Below are positions 8,222 through 18,145 of a stretch of DNA of 64,000 bases, piece by piece. This DNA comes from Limnohabitans sp. Jir72 (GTDB lineage Bacteria; Pseudomonadota; Gammaproteobacteria; Burkholderiales; Burkholderiaceae_C). Each line of letters starts with the position of its first letter. Position 1 is the first letter of the stretch. The notes under the pieces were generated by a model. That model was not told the DNA's origin and searched no databases. It saw only the letters and a program-made list of their open reading frames with translations. The translations under genes and the position numbers were made by a program. Location: the NCBI RefSeq assembly GCF_003063575.1, contig NZ_NESC01000013.1, positions 1-64,000 on the forward strand, written 5' to 3'.

Positions 8222-9423
8222 GCTAGTCCCAATACCTTGGCGTAGTCGTCGACAATTCGTGCCCAGGTAAAGCCGTCATGGAGCATCGCACGGCGAGCCG
8301 CCACTCCCTGCGCCCGCAGGGCCACCCGGTCGCTCAGCGCCGATTCAATGGCCTTAGCGAAGGACTTTGCGTCCGGGGTCCGGCCATCGGCAGCTGTGTC
8401 TTGCACAACGGTACCGCCGCCGGTCCAGGTAGCGATCTCTTTGCTGTTCCCGGCGTTTGATGCGATGAACGGGGTACCAGACGCTGCAGCCTCGAACAGC
8501 ACGAGCGGCGAGTACTCGACATGCGATGCGAAGACAAAAAGATCGGCTGCCTTGAACAACTGGAGCAGTCGGATCCTGGGCAAATCAGTGAGCAACACCC
8601 GCTTGCCGGGATGTCGGTTGACACTGGCGGAAAGCGTGCTTAGCGGCCAGCGCCCGCTAAGTGCATGCTTGACGGCTCGCTTCAGCAGGGCTGCAGTGCC
8701 TCCGTGAGGCACGTTCCCGTTGAGTACCAAGGTTGTCGGGCGCTCGAGTCGGGCAGCCCTGAATGCTTCCAGCGTTTCCCAATGGCCCTTGGCCATGATC
8801 ATGCTGCCAACGCTCAGCAGCAGGTCATCATCCGGCGCAATGCCCATCTCTGCGCGGATGCCTTGTTCGCCAGTGTCGAGGAACTCGCGCTCGTCGACTC
8901 CGTTGGGAATCAAGTGCAAGGCTGACAAGCCATGCTTTCGCGCAAACTCGATATCCTTATAGGTGTCCGAATAGAAGATCAGAGCGTCGAACTGCCGCAA
9001 CCAGGACGGCATCTGATCGAAATAGTCTGAATAGCGGGCATCGCCAAGCCCGGAAAAGCCGCAGGGAATGAACACCTTTCGTGCAGAGAGCTGATCCACA
9101 ACATCGACCGCAGCGTCGAATGTCCATTGCTGGGCAGCCTTGATGAGCACCGCATCAAAATGGCCGTCCTTCAGGAATTGCTGGTAATCTGCCACCGGGC
9201 CTGCTATTCCCTTGACGCGGTTGCCGGTGATGGCAAAGGACACCACCTGCACGCCGTTCATCACCGCGTTTGGCGGGCGCTGGGGATGCGTCCCTGTCGC
9301 AACGACTACGTCGAAGCCGCGTTGGGCAAGTCGTTCAGCTATTTGACGCATGACCTCCTGAACGCCCCCAACGCTGGGCGAATACTGTTCACAGCAAAGA
9401 AGAACGCGTTTGCGATGGGTCAT
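8218..9423 (-). CDS. Glycosyltransferase family 4 (GT-B fold)
   Basis: This 401-aa protein has the GT4 N-terminal pattern CCEQYSPSVGGVQEVMRQIA. In the donor domain, LLLSVGSMIMAKGHWETLEA corresponds to the K/R-containing nucleotide-binding loop and VEYSPLVLFEAAASGTPFIA to the E-x7-E motif. It is the first gene of a 4-nt-overlap run with the wzy candidate, after a 170-nt gap from the fucosyltransferase gene, which may hold an internal promoter. Acceptor and donor are unknown. Confidence 0.85.
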   Translation of the reverse strand: MTHRKRVLLCCEQYSPSVGGVQEVMRQIAERLAQRGFDVVVATGTHPQRPPNAVMNGVQVVSFAITGNRVKGIAGPVADYQQFLKDGHFDAVLIKAAQQWTFDAAVDVVDQLSARKVFIPCGFSGLGDARYSDYFDQMPSWLRQFDALIFYSDTYKDIEFARKHGLSALHLIPNGVDEREFLDTGEQGIRAEMGIAPDDDLLLSVGSMIMAKGHWETLEAFRAARLERPTTLVLNGNVPHGGTAALLKRAVKHALSGRWPLSTLSASVNRHPGKRVLLTDLPRIRLLQLFKAADLFVFASHVEYSPLVLFEAAASGTPFIASNAGNSKEIATWTGGGTVVQDTAADGRTPDAKSFAKAIESALSDRVALRAQGVAARRAMLHDGFTWARIVDDYAKVLGLA

Positions 9424-9593
9424 TCAGGCCTCACGTAATCACCCCACGCGGTGACTTCGCAATCGCAGCCCCCTTCTGAAGGGATATGATCAATAACAGA
9501 CGGTGCAACGTAATTCGCGGACATCCAGACCAAACTGGTGGGTTCAATGCGAACGCGCGATTTATCCTAGTGCTATTGCAGCCAGTACTCATG

Positions 9594-10457
9594 TCAAAGG
9601 CGCTTCCATTTAGGAGGCAATAGATCTGGCGTCGGGCGACTGACGGAGAACCATTTTTCCGGCGCTACCACTATCTGCTCGGGTGACGTCGACAACCATG
9701 CTCCCCACCAACTGAAACTGCTATTGGCAATCACGTGATGCTTGCAATAGCTCATCAAACGAAGGTCTTGAAAAGCGTCGGTAGATGAGTTGTGGGTAAC
9801 GTAGTGGCTTGGATACTCAGTATGAAGATGTTCCCGCGTCCAGTCCGGATCATCAGAGAAAATGAACAGAGACGGCGAGCGGACTTGGCTGGCCACGTGT
9901 TTGATTGCGCGCTCGTAGTAGTCCAACGAGCACACTCCGTGATATGCGGATGCGCTGTTGGAGCTGACATAGTCGCCACGGCGCACATGCACACAGATCG
10001 CGTCGCAAGCTTGCATTGCCTGAAGCAGTTCGGTATCTTGAATCGATGGTGGCTGAATGGGCGTGAGTTCACCAAGCAAGATCTCACGGATCTCTCGGAA
10101 GTAACGCTCGCTCTGCCAAGCGCCAACCAAATAGCTGTCGTCAGCAGTTCGATTGAATGAATCGTTGTATGCAAAACCCCGTTCCCTGACAACTTGTATG
10201 GGCAGCAACGGTCCGAGGTAACGAGCCCAGCGAGTGCGAAGCAATTTCCAGCGGCGTTGCTCATCGGTATTAGCGATGCGCAATTTCACGTGGTAATTCG
10301 TCAGCTCGAGCGGGCGGACAGTCTCACCAGGACGAGGGTGCTTGAACCAGTAAGGGTCCAAGACCAGGTCTATATGGAGGCGATGTGCCAAGCTACGAGC
10401 GGCGGCGTACTGAAACAGTTGGTTACCTAGGCCACCTTGACCATAAAAAGCAATCAT
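9594..10457 (-). CDS. Alpha-1,2-fucosyltransferase (GT11)
   Basis: This 287-aa family 11 enzyme would transfer L-fucose from GDP-L-fucose in alpha-1,2 linkage. The diagnostic start GQGGLGNQLFQYAAARSLA is present, with the GDP-fucose-binding motif HVRRGDY at residues 157-163 and NSSFSWWGAWL near the C-terminus. Context agrees: manC, gmd and fcl for GDP-fucose synthesis lie in the same locus. Distinguishing alpha-1,2 from other linkages relies on family knowledge. Confidence 0.9.
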   Translation of the reverse strand: MIAFYGQGGLGNQLFQYAAARSLAHRLHIDLVLDPYWFKHPRPGETVRPLELTNYHVKLRIANTDEQRRWKLLRTRWARYLGPLLPIQVVRERGFAYNDSFNRTADDSYLVGAWQSERYFREIREILLGELTPIQPPSIQDTELLQAMQACDAICVHVRRGDYVSSNSASAYHGVCSLDYYERAIKHVASQVRSPSLFIFSDDPDWTREHLHTEYPSHYVTHNSSTDAFQDLRLMSYCKHHVIANSSFSWWGAWLSTSPEQIVVAPEKWFSVSRPTPDLLPPKWKRL

Positions 10458-10511
10458 GTCGTAAATGTTGGAAAAGCCGCGACACGGGCGAGATGTGTTG
10501 TATTCATTGAT

Positions 10512-11858
10512 TCACGCCTTTCCATTTTTAGTACCGAGCAACCTATCTTTAACCGACTTGCCCTGTGTCACCATCCAATACCAAGACAAGCCGAGCACAA
10601 GTTGAGTGAATGTCGTCGTCACCCAGATGGCGCCGCCGACCCACAGGCTTGTGATGTCGTGAAGGATGGCTACAGTTACGATACCTATGACCAGACAGGC
10701 GAGATTGATCTTTACGATAATGTGAGCAAATCCCTGGGCTAAGATAACTTGGTACAAACAGCTATAAATTGCGTTCAAGCACATAGCGATGAGAAGTAAG
10801 CGCAGCGGTGCGGTACCCAGTTGCACAAAGTGTTCATTTTGCAACCACAAGCGCAACACCCAATCTGCACCGATGCACATGGCGAGGGCAGGCAGGACGC
10901 AAACAACCGTGCTTCCCAGTATCAGCCGTCTGATCGTGGCAGGATTTGCATGGCCGTTTTGCTTGATGTCCTGAACGAGTACCGGGAAGTACGCTCGAGT
11001 TAGTGGCGCTTGCAGGGAAAGGAAGGCCAGGGCCAGATTGGCGACGACGACGTACACGCCAAAACTGTCCACCGGGACAGAACGACTCAGTACGATCCTG
11101 TCCATCTGGCTAACCGCCAGCCCGACCATGATTCCTATTGATAAGACGGCCGCCTCGCTGATGAAGGGCCTGACTGCGACGGCGGAGCCAGATGAACGCG
11201 CCATCAGACCCTTTCGCTGTGTGGCGACCGCGCTGGTTACCAGTTCTGCCAGCGCGACGATTCCGAATGCTGCGGCATAGGTTACAGGACTAGGGGCAAG
11301 CCAGAGCAATGCAGCCATCGCGGCCGCATGTTTCAGGGTGCCAAAAAGTGAGGCCCGTAAGTTGGCTTGGACTTGCAACTGCAGCCCCTGCCAGATACCG
11401 ACATACAGACTGTTTGCAAACTGGAACAGCAGTTGAAAAGCTATGAGCCGGATGCACAACTCCAACTGAGCGGACTGCTCGGCCGGTACGTTGAACCAAT
11501 AATAGGCTAATGCATAGGCACCCGCTTGCAAGGCGAAAAATCCGCTCAATGCCAAGCCGGCATATATCTTGTGGAAGACGGAGATGTACTTACGCAATAG
11601 CTCCAGGTCATTCGCCTCCCGGGCGATCCAGCGCGGCACAATCTGACCAAATCCGAGATCAATTAGGTTGAACAGAAGTTGCAGACTGCTGCACGCAGCG
11701 ACAATACCCCAAGAACCCGCACCCAGTAGTTTCACGTAGATCGTAATGGAGAGGACCGAAAGAATATTTAGCCACACCATTGAGACAAAACTCGACAGGG
11801 TATTTTTGGCAACGACTGAATTCAGACGGCGCAAAAGCCCAGTGCTAACAACACTCAT
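10512..11858 (-). CDS. wzx: Polysaccharide flippase, Wzx/MOP family
   Basis: This membrane protein of about 448 aa has roughly twelve to fourteen hydrophobic segments and the oligosaccharide-flippase look, for example VKLLGAGSWGIVAACSSLQL and IVPRWIAREAND. It would move the undecaprenyl-linked repeat unit to the periplasmic side for polymerisation. I chose the ATG at 11858; the longer frame begins with a TTG at 11876. A 156-nt relatively AT-rich gap separates it from gmd upstream. Confidence 0.85.
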   Translation of the reverse strand: MSVVSTGLLRRLNSVVAKNTLSSFVSMVWLNILSVLSITIYVKLLGAGSWGIVAACSSLQLLFNLIDLGFGQIVPRWIAREANDLELLRKYISVFHKIYAGLALSGFFALQAGAYALAYYWFNVPAEQSAQLELCIRLIAFQLLFQFANSLYVGIWQGLQLQVQANLRASLFGTLKHAAAMAALLWLAPSPVTYAAAFGIVALAELVTSAVATQRKGLMARSSGSAVAVRPFISEAAVLSIGIMVGLAVSQMDRIVLSRSVPVDSFGVYVVVANLALAFLSLQAPLTRAYFPVLVQDIKQNGHANPATIRRLILGSTVVCVLPALAMCIGADWVLRLWLQNEHFVQLGTAPLRLLLIAMCLNAIYSCLYQVILAQGFAHIIVKINLACLVIGIVTVAILHDITSLWVGGAIWVTTTFTQLVLGLSWYWMVTQGKSVKDRLLGTKNGKA

Positions 11859-12014
11859 TTCGAGGCGCCCGCCCAAGCAGGAAACGAAGTTAAAAACTCC
11901 ACTAATTCGCTTTTGGTAATTGTGAGCGAGTTGTACAGCGCGTATCCATCAAGGACATACAGAGGATGCATTAACTTAATATTTAATTCCTAAGTCGAGT
12001 TCCAATTAGAGGCA

Positions 12015-13145
12015 TTATTCGACACTCACGTTCACGTTGTATCCGTTGGCCTTGAGCAGTGCGTGCTGTTTGGCTTGCGCCAAGTCAGCAGCCACCATCT
12101 CTGCGCACATTTGCTGTGCAGTGATCTCCGGCACCCAACCGAGTTTTTGTTTGGCTTTACTAGGGTCACCCAGCAGTGTTTCCACTTCTGTGGGCCGGAA
12201 GTAGCGGGGGTCTATACGAACGATGGGCTTATCGGTGGCACACAGCGGCACAGATTGGTGTGCGTTGTTCGCTATGACGGCATAAGCGACCTCGTTGACG
12301 CCCTCACCTTCCCAGCGCAGTTGCATGCCCAGCTCTGCAGCGGTCCAGTTGATGAATTGGCGCACGCTGTATTGCACGCCTGTAGCAATGACGAAGTCTT
12401 CAGCTTCGGTCTGTTGCAGCATCATCCACTGCATGCGCACGTAGTCTTTGGCGTGGCCCCAGTCGCGCAGGGCGTCGATGTTGCCCATGTACAAGCAGTC
12501 TTCCAGGCCTTGGCTGATGTTGGCCATGCCGCGGGTGATTTTGCGGGTGACGAAGGTTTCGCCACGGCGTGGGCTTTCATGGTTGAACAAGATGCCGTTG
12601 CAGGCATAGATGCCATAGGCTTCGCGGTAGTTGACCGTGATCCAGTAGGCGTACATCTTGGCCACGGCGTAGGGGCTGCGGGGGTAGAAGGGGGTGGTTT
12701 CCTTTTGGGGGATTTCTTGCACTTGTCCGTACAGCTCACTGGTGCTGGCTTGGTAAAAGCGGGTTTTCTTTTCCAAGCCCAGGATACGGATGGCTTCCAA
12801 CAAGCGCAGGGTGCCCATGGCATCCACGTCTGCGGTGTATTCGGGAGACTCGAATGACACGGCCACGTGGCTTTGTGCGCCAAGGTTGTAGATTTCATCG
12901 GGTTGCGTTTCTTGCACGATGCGAATCAGGTTGCTGGTGTCGCTCAGGTCGCCGTAGTGCAGTTTGAAGTTAGCGTGCTCGATGTGCGGGTCTTGGTAGA
13001 CGTGGTCAATGCGCTGGGTGTTGAAGGAGCTTGCGCGGCGCTTGATGCCGTGAACGATGTAACCTTTTTCAAGCAAGAATTCAGCGAGGTATGAGCCGTC
13101 TTGGCCTGTGATGCCGGTGATGAGGGCGACTTTTTGTTGGGTCAT
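12015..13145 (-). CDS. gmd: GDP-mannose 4,6-dehydratase
   Basis: This 376-aa extended SDR converts GDP-D-mannose to GDP-4-keto-6-deoxymannose, the first step to GDP-L-fucose. [20 protein letters not shown] is the NADP-binding start of Gmd, and [16 protein letters not shown] and the catalytic [12 protein letters not shown] are also canonical. The length matches the family. It lies next to fcl with a 67-nt gap that carries a REP-like unit. Its product is used by the neighbouring Fcl. Confidence 0.96.
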   Translation of the reverse strand: MTQQKVALITGITGQDGSYLAEFLLEKGYIVHGIKRRASSFNTQRIDHVYQDPHIEHANFKLHYGDLSDTSNLIRIVQETQPDEIYNLGAQSHVAVSFESPEYTADVDAMGTLRLLEAIRILGLEKKTRFYQASTSELYGQVQEIPQKETTPFYPRSPYAVAKMYAYWITVNYREAYGIYACNGILFNHESPRRGETFVTRKITRGMANISQGLEDCLYMGNIDALRDWGHAKDYVRMQWMMLQQTEAEDFVIATGVQYSVRQFINWTAAELGMQLRWEGEGVNEVAYAVIANNAHQSVPLCATDKPIVRIDPRYFRPTEVETLLGDPSKAKQKLGWVPEITAQQMCAEMVAADLAQAKQHALLKANGYNVNVSVE

Positions 13146-13190
13146 GTGATGCAGCTTTAACTTGCAGGTTTTGAAATTTTTTGAGTTTCA

Positions 13191-13216
13191 TGTCGGGGCT
13201 GAAGCCATCGACCTAC
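13191..13216. repeat. Second-family REP-like unit (copy 1)
   Basis: TGTCGGGGCTGAAGCCATCG followed by ACCTAC matches, with few changes, a unit at 16820-16845. The core GGGGCT/AGCC is an imperfect hairpin. It overlaps the fcl stop codon (13213-13215). Confidence 0.6.
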
Positions 13217-14181
13217 TTTGATGGGTAAGCCAAGAAATCTTGGTATGCGCGGGCCAGGCCTTCAAGCAAGTTGACTTGGGCCTGCCAGCCCAATTTGTTC
13301 AGGCGGCTGCTGTCCATCCACTTGCGTGGCGGGCCGTCTGGTTTGGTGGTATCAAATTCAATGTGGCCGGTGTAGCACACTGTTTGTGCAATGGCTTGTG
13401 CCACTTCTGCAATGGTCACATCCGATCCGCTGCCCACGTTGATGTGGCTTTGCATCGGGGTGGTGTGCTGGTCATAAATGGCCTTGGGCAGTTGCATGAC
13501 GTACACGCTAGCTGCGGCCATATCATCTACATATAAAAACTCTCGGCGCGGCGTGCCTGTGCCCCAGATGGCCACACTGGGCGCCTTGGCCAATTTGGCT
13601 TCGTGAAAGCGGCGAATCAATGCAGGAATGACGTGGCTGTTTTCCGGGTGGTAGTTGTCACCTGGGCCATACAGGTTGGTGGGCATGACACTGCGGTAGT
13701 CCACGCCGTGACTTGAGCCGTATTGGCGGTTGTAGCTTTCGCATAGTTTGATGCCCGCAATTTTGGCAATGGCATAAGGTTCGTTGGTGGGTTCGAGCGT
13801 GCCGGTCAACAAGGCATCTTCGCGCATGGGTTGCGGGGCCATGCGGGGGTAGATGCAGCTGGAGCCAAGGAACAACAGTTTTTGCACACCATTGCGAAAT
13901 GCGGCTTCGATCACGTTGGCCTGCATCATCAGGTTTTGATAGATGAAGTCAGCCGGATAAGTGTTGTTGGCATGAATGCCGCCCACCTTGGCTGCGGCCA
14001 GATAGACGTGATCTGGTTTTTCTTGGGCAAAAAAGGCTTGTACTGCGGCTTGGTTGGTCAGGTCAAGTTCAGCATGGGTACGGGTGACAATACGGGCATT
14101 AACCTGCTTCAACTGACGAATGATGGCACTGCCCACCATACCTCGGTGGCCCGCCACATAAATCTTAGATTCTTCAATCAT
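13213..14181 (-). CDS. fcl: GDP-L-fucose synthase
   Basis: This 322-aa bifunctional epimerase/reductase completes GDP-L-fucose synthesis from the Gmd product. [17 protein letters not shown] is the NADP-binding motif, [14 protein letters not shown] carries the catalytic Ser/Cys region, and [20 protein letters not shown] has the Tyr/Lys pair; [20 protein letters not shown] is also diagnostic. Its start overlaps the manC stop by 4 nt. Also known as wcaG. Confidence 0.96.
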   Translation of the reverse strand: MIEESKIYVAGHRGMVGSAIIRQLKQVNARIVTRTHAELDLTNQAAVQAFFAQEKPDHVYLAAAKVGGIHANNTYPADFIYQNLMMQANVIEAAFRNGVQKLLFLGSSCIYPRMAPQPMREDALLTGTLEPTNEPYAIAKIAGIKLCESYNRQYGSSHGVDYRSVMPTNLYGPGDNYHPENSHVIPALIRRFHEAKLAKAPSVAIWGTGTPRREFLYVDDMAAASVYVMQLPKAIYDQHTTPMQSHINVGSGSDVTIAEVAQAIAQTVCYTGHIEFDTTKPDGPPRKWMDSSRLNKLGWQAQVNLLEGLARAYQDFLAYPSK

Positions 14182-15635
14182 GAATTGACTCGCCCATACG
14201 TATCTTCAAATCGGACGATGTCATCTTCCCCCAGATAACTTCCAGATTGAACTTCGATGATTTCGAGTGGAATACTGCCGGGGTTGGCCAAGCGGTGTAC
14301 CTCCCCAAGTGGAATGTAGGTGGACTGATTTTCAGTCAAAGTCAGCACCTTGTCGCCATTGGTGATTTCAGCTGTGCCAGTCACTACGATCCAGTGCTCG
14401 GCACGGTGGTGGTGTTTTTGAAGGCTCAGGCTCGCCTTTGGCTTGACTTGAATGCGTTTGACCTTAAAACGACCGCCTTCGTCGATGCTGTCGTACCATC
14501 CCCAAGGGCGTTGTACTTTGCGATGCAATAAATGCTCTTCTCGGTTTTTACTGCCCAGTGAGGCCACAATCTGCTTTACATCTTGGCTACACGACTTGCT
14601 GGCCACCAGCACGGCATCTGCAGTTTCGATAACAACCAAGTCTCTGACACCGACCAGGCTAACCAGTCTACTGCTCGCGTGAACCAAGGTGTTATGGCTA
14701 TCAGCGGACAACACATCACCCCTGTGTGCATTGCCTTGGGCGTCTTTGGGCAGCACGTTCCACACGGCGTCCCATGCGCCCAAGTCGCTCCAACCAGCAC
14801 TGAGCGGCACCATCTGGATAGGGAATGCGCTGTTGGGGCAGTGCTCCATGACGGCGTAGTCCACCGACTCTGACGGGATCGCAGCAAACTCTGTTTTGCC
14901 TGGGCGCACAAACTGCGCATCTGTGCTACGTTGCGCCCACGCACCTTGGGTTGCCTGCAAAATGCTCGGGGCAAACTTGCCCAATGCAGCCAACCAGACG
15001 GATGCTTTGAGCACGAACATGCCAGCGTTCCAAAAATAGTTACCTTCGGCGACGTATTGCTGAGCGGTTTCAAGTTTTGGTTTTTCCACAAAAGCCTGAA
15101 CTGTCAGCACCTTGGGAGTTGCAGCGTTGTTGCCTGACAAGTCTGTCTTGATGTAACCGTATCCTGTTTCGGGTTTGTCAGGGGTGACGCCCAGAATAAC
15201 GATGCTGCCCTTGTCGGCCTGTGCAATAGCCTGTTGCACCGCCGCGGTAAACGCCGCTGTATCACCGACAGTTTGATCAGACGGCGTTACCACCATCACG
15301 GGATCTTGCCCGTGCTGCACGGCAGCCAGGGCTGCCAATGTCAATGCCGGGGCGGTATTACGGCCAACAGGCTCGAGCAGCGCTGTACCCAGCGCAATAC
15401 CGATTTCGCGCAGTTGTTCTGCCGCTAAGAACCGATGGTCTTCACCGCTGACGATGACAGGATCAGCCACAGCGATGTATTCGTTGCCCAAGCCGGCAAG
15501 GCGCTGCGCGGCTTGCTGAAAGAGACTCTCTGCGCCCGTGAGGCACAAAAACTGTTTTGGAAAACCCGTTCGAGACAATGGCCACAAACGTGTGCCAGAG
15601 CCTCCGCACAGGATGACAGGTGTGACTTGGATCAT
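14178..15635 (-). CDS. manC: Mannose-1-phosphate guanylyltransferase / mannose-6-phosphate isomerase
   Basis: This 485-aa type II PMI/GMP enzyme makes GDP-mannose. The N-terminal nucleotidyltransferase has [16 protein letters not shown] and VEKPKLETA; the C-terminal cupin isomerase has [24 protein letters not shown] and [12 protein letters not shown]. Full family length. It feeds Gmd and Fcl. No phosphomannomutase (manB/algC) is in the window, so that step must be encoded elsewhere. It is 24 nt after the WecA-like gene. Confidence 0.96.
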   Translation of the reverse strand: MIQVTPVILCGGSGTRLWPLSRTGFPKQFLCLTGAESLFQQAAQRLAGLGNEYIAVADPVIVSGEDHRFLAAEQLREIGIALGTALLEPVGRNTAPALTLAALAAVQHGQDPVMVVTPSDQTVGDTAAFTAAVQQAIAQADKGSIVILGVTPDKPETGYGYIKTDLSGNNAATPKVLTVQAFVEKPKLETAQQYVAEGNYFWNAGMFVLKASVWLAALGKFAPSILQATQGAWAQRSTDAQFVRPGKTEFAAIPSESVDYAVMEHCPNSAFPIQMVPLSAGWSDLGAWDAVWNVLPKDAQGNAHRGDVLSADSHNTLVHASSRLVSLVGVRDLVVIETADAVLVASKSCSQDVKQIVASLGSKNREEHLLHRKVQRPWGWYDSIDEGGRFKVKRIQVKPKASLSLQKHHHRAEHWIVVTGTAEITNGDKVLTLTENQSTYIPLGEVHRLANPGSIPLEIIEVQSGSYLGEDDIVRFEDTYGRVNS

Positions 15636-15659
15636 AAAGACATTAAATGTTAAATTGAA

Positions 15660-16805
15660 TCAAGCAATATGACTTGGTGCCTGGGTGGGCTTGACTAATA
15701 AAAATTCAATTGGCGAACACCAACGATGCCGCACCATACGGGCATAAATGCCGATATAGCCCAAACACAAACACACAAATGTCAGCGCAGACAAGCTCAC
15801 AGAAGCGTGCACAATATTAGCCAGCACAATGGCACTGACGGTCATCAGGCCAATCAGTGCACCCGTGATGGAGTTACGTACACCGTTGCTATAACCTCCA
15901 AACCAACGGCGCACATAACGCTGCTTGACCAGGCTGTGAAAATGCAACCGGTCAGGGTGGCCGGGGTGCAGCTGTTTTATCTTTCGGCGATAGATGGAAA
16001 ACAATACTTCCGTCACAGGATGCACGCACACAACCAGAGCTGCAAAGGAAGACACACTGGGATTGCGCTCGATAAGCAGGACTGCCACCCAGGCCAGCGC
16101 AAAGCCAGTGAAGTAAGAACCACCATCGCCCAAAAACAATTTTCCAAACGGCCAGTTGACCCAGAAAAAGCCCCAAACACATGCTGCAAGCAGCAATACA
16201 GAGCCGGCAAGCACGGTGTCACCTACTTGCCACGCTATCATGCTATAGCCAATGAAAGCCAAGGTCGACATCGTGCCGGCCAGCCCATTGAAACCGTCGA
16301 TGATGTTGATGGCGTTGGCAACACCACCGACGGCAAATGCGGTGAAGATGACCGATACAAGGGTGTAGTGCAAGAGCCAGTCCACACCCCAAATGTCAAC
16401 ACGGCTGAGTGAGTAGTCGGTGAACCACCATGCCAACAGGCCAGAGGCCATGGTGGCCAGCAGCCGTTGCATGACGCCCACGCGTTTGGTGATGTCTTCG
16501 GCCAAACCAAATATGAAGGCGGGCATGCCAGCGATCATCAGGGGTTTAACCATGTCCTGTATCTCTGCCGGCGCTTTGGACCATGCCACAAGCAGGCCCA
16601 ACACGATGGGCACGCCACCTATGCGCGGGGTGGGTGCAGTGTGAAACTTTTGCACGCCGTCGGTGAAGTCCATTGTCAGCGCGCCATGCCATCGCTTGGT
16701 GATAACCAGAAACACGCACAGCGCAAAGCTGGAGGCAAAACCCCAGATTGCAGCATAGAGTGCAGGCGATTGGAAAACGCCAGAGATGGCGTTGAGTAGA
16801 GTCAT
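15660..16805 (-). CDS. Undecaprenyl-phosphate sugar-1-phosphate transferase, WecA/MraY family
   Basis: This 381-aa polytopic membrane enzyme probably starts each repeat unit by placing a HexNAc-1-phosphate on undecaprenyl phosphate. Family motifs are visible: the acidic GLAEDITKR near residue 105, NIIDGFNGLAG, LFLGDGGSYFTGF, and the HIH-type loop HPGHPDRLHFHSLVKQR. About eleven hydrophobic helices are present. It is WecA/WbpL-like rather than MraY, judged by its place in a polysaccharide operon. Donor sugar is unknown. Confidence 0.88.
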   Translation of the reverse strand: MTLLNAISGVFQSPALYAAIWGFASSFALCVFLVITKRWHGALTMDFTDGVQKFHTAPTPRIGGVPIVLGLLVAWSKAPAEIQDMVKPLMIAGMPAFIFGLAEDITKRVGVMQRLLATMASGLLAWWFTDYSLSRVDIWGVDWLLHYTLVSVIFTAFAVGGVANAINIIDGFNGLAGTMSTLAFIGYSMIAWQVGDTVLAGSVLLLAACVWGFFWVNWPFGKLFLGDGGSYFTGFALAWVAVLLIERNPSVSSFAALVVCVHPVTEVLFSIYRRKIKQLHPGHPDRLHFHSLVKQRYVRRWFGGYSNGVRNSITGALIGLMTVSAIVLANIVHASVSLSALTFVCLCLGYIGIYARMVRHRWCSPIEFLLVKPTQAPSHIA

Positions 16806-16819
16806 AGTTTTAGAGACTT

Positions 16820-16845
16820 TGTCGGGGCTGAGGCCGACGACCTAC
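16820..16845. repeat. Second-family REP-like unit (copy 2)
   Basis: TGTCGGGGCTGAGGCCGACG followed by ACCTAC lies between the wzz-like and wecA-like genes, in the same orientation as the copy at 13191-13216. Together the two bracket the wecA-like, manC and fcl genes. Confidence 0.6.
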
Positions 16846-16858
16846 AAGCGCGTAGGAT

Positions 16859-18031
16859 TTATTTGCCCAGGGCTTTGCGCCAGCTGGCTTGCAGGGTTGC
16901 GAGTTTTAGGGCAGTGCCGCTGTTGCTGCCTGCGTTGCGCAGGGCTTGGCGAATGAAGATGAAAAGCAAAAGTGCAAAGCCAGTGGCCAGGGTGGCAATG
17001 ATGGCGATCAAAGCTTTCTTGGGTTTGGCCTTGCGCTCAGGTGGCTGGGCAGCGTCCAGCACCTGCACCACGGCGCCTTCACGCGCCTCATCGATCCTGG
17101 CCAACTCGTACTGCTTGGCAAAGAGTTCAAACAGGGTTTCGTGGTATTTGAATTCGCGATACTTGGTGACGTAGTCACCCTGCCCGGCGGCAGCGCCACC
17201 AGCTGGCGCGTCTTTTTCTTGTTTGGCCAGTTGAGCGCGCAGGTTGGCCAGCTCTGTCATGGCTTGTTTGAAGTCGGCGGCGGTCTCGGCCAAGTAGCCG
17301 CGCATGGCACCCACTTTGACTTCTTGCGCTGTGGCTTGGGCCTGCAAAGCAGCCACAGCGGCCACGGCCGATGCGGGGTTGGACTTGAGCACGCTGCCCG
17401 AGACGCCGGTGGCTTTGAGCTCGATCTCGGCCTGGGTGAGTTTGTCTTTGGCTTGGGTGAGTTGCTTTTCAAAGAACAGGCGGCGCTGCTGGGCTTCGGT
17501 CACGGCCAGTTTGCTGAGCAGTTTGCGCAATTCGTCCACATGTGCGTTGGCCAGGTCGGCAGCAAATTGGGGATCTTTGTCGTCGACTTCGACCGAGATG
17601 AGTCCGTCTTTGCCGCCCACACCGCGAACGTTGGAGGTCAGGGCAGTGCGGGTATCGACTTTGGTTTTGGTGTCGTAACGGTCTTGGAGTTTGAAGCGCT
17701 CAATCAGGGCGTCTTGCAGGGTGACGCTTTTCATGTAGGCCAAGAATTGGTCTGCGGGGTTCTTGAGGCCTGCAGCGGCACCGGCCAGTCCGCCCAAACC
17801 ACCCAGGCTGGCGAGCATGCTGGCGGCAGCGCTTTGTTGTTGCTGGGGTGGCAAGAACTGGGTTTTGGCGGTGTAGGTGGGGGGGATGAGGAAGCTGATG
17901 CCCAGAGCCAAGATGCCGACGGCCAAAGGACCCAGGACGAGCAGGCGCAGGTTGTCAACGATGACTTGGAGCAGATCGAGGAGACTGATTTCGTCTTTTG
18001 GCTGGCCGTGTGGGTCGGGGGCGGTGGTCAT
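16859..18031 (-). CDS. Wzz/GumC-type polysaccharide co-polymerase (chain-length determinant)
   Basis: This inner-membrane protein of about 390 aa has two membrane segments, one near residues 30-55 after EISLLDLLQVIVDNLRLLVL and one near the C-terminus (KKALIAIIATLATGFALLLF), with a long periplasmic coiled region between. A proline-rich stretch DAAQPPERKAKPKKA before the second helix is typical of Wzz proteins. No Walker-type kinase domain follows. I chose the ATG at 18031 because the longer frame to 18124 merely translates REP sequence. The chosen start MTTAP lies inside a 65-bp repeat shared with the next gene upstream. Confidence 0.85.
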   Translation of the reverse strand: MTTAPDPHGQPKDEISLLDLLQVIVDNLRLLVLGPLAVGILALGISFLIPPTYTAKTQFLPPQQQQSAAASMLASLGGLGGLAGAAAGLKNPADQFLAYMKSVTLQDALIERFKLQDRYDTKTKVDTRTALTSNVRGVGGKDGLISVEVDDKDPQFAADLANAHVDELRKLLSKLAVTEAQQRRLFFEKQLTQAKDKLTQAEIELKATGVSGSVLKSNPASAVAAVAALQAQATAQEVKVGAMRGYLAETAADFKQAMTELANLRAQLAKQEKDAPAGGAAAGQGDYVTKYREFKYHETLFELFAKQYELARIDEAREGAVVQVLDAAQPPERKAKPKKALIAIIATLATGFALLLFIFIRQALRNAGSNSGTALKLATLQASWRKALGK

Positions 18032-18082
18032 GGTGGGTGTTGGGGTTTGCGGGGCATCGCGCACGGGGTGCGCTCCTACGGG
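18018..18082. repeat. 65-bp direct repeat, copy A (covers wzz start)
   Basis: Identical to 19554-19618 except for one base (18051 G versus 19587 T). It contains the start codon and first codons of the wzz-like gene (MTTAP) and the REP-like unit at 18055-18080. Confidence 0.9.
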
Positions 18083-18114
18083 AGTGGTGGCTATGGCCAG
18101 GGTTGGGGTGAGGC

Positions 18115-18140
18115 CATCGCGCACGGGGTGCGCTCCTACG
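18115..18140. repeat. First-family REP-like unit
   Basis: CATCGCGCACGGGGTGCGCT followed by CCTAC, identical to the units at 18055-18080 and 19591-19616. It ends just before the stop codon of the AlbA/HATPase gene at 18146. Confidence 0.85.
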
Positions 18141-18145
18141 GGGGG

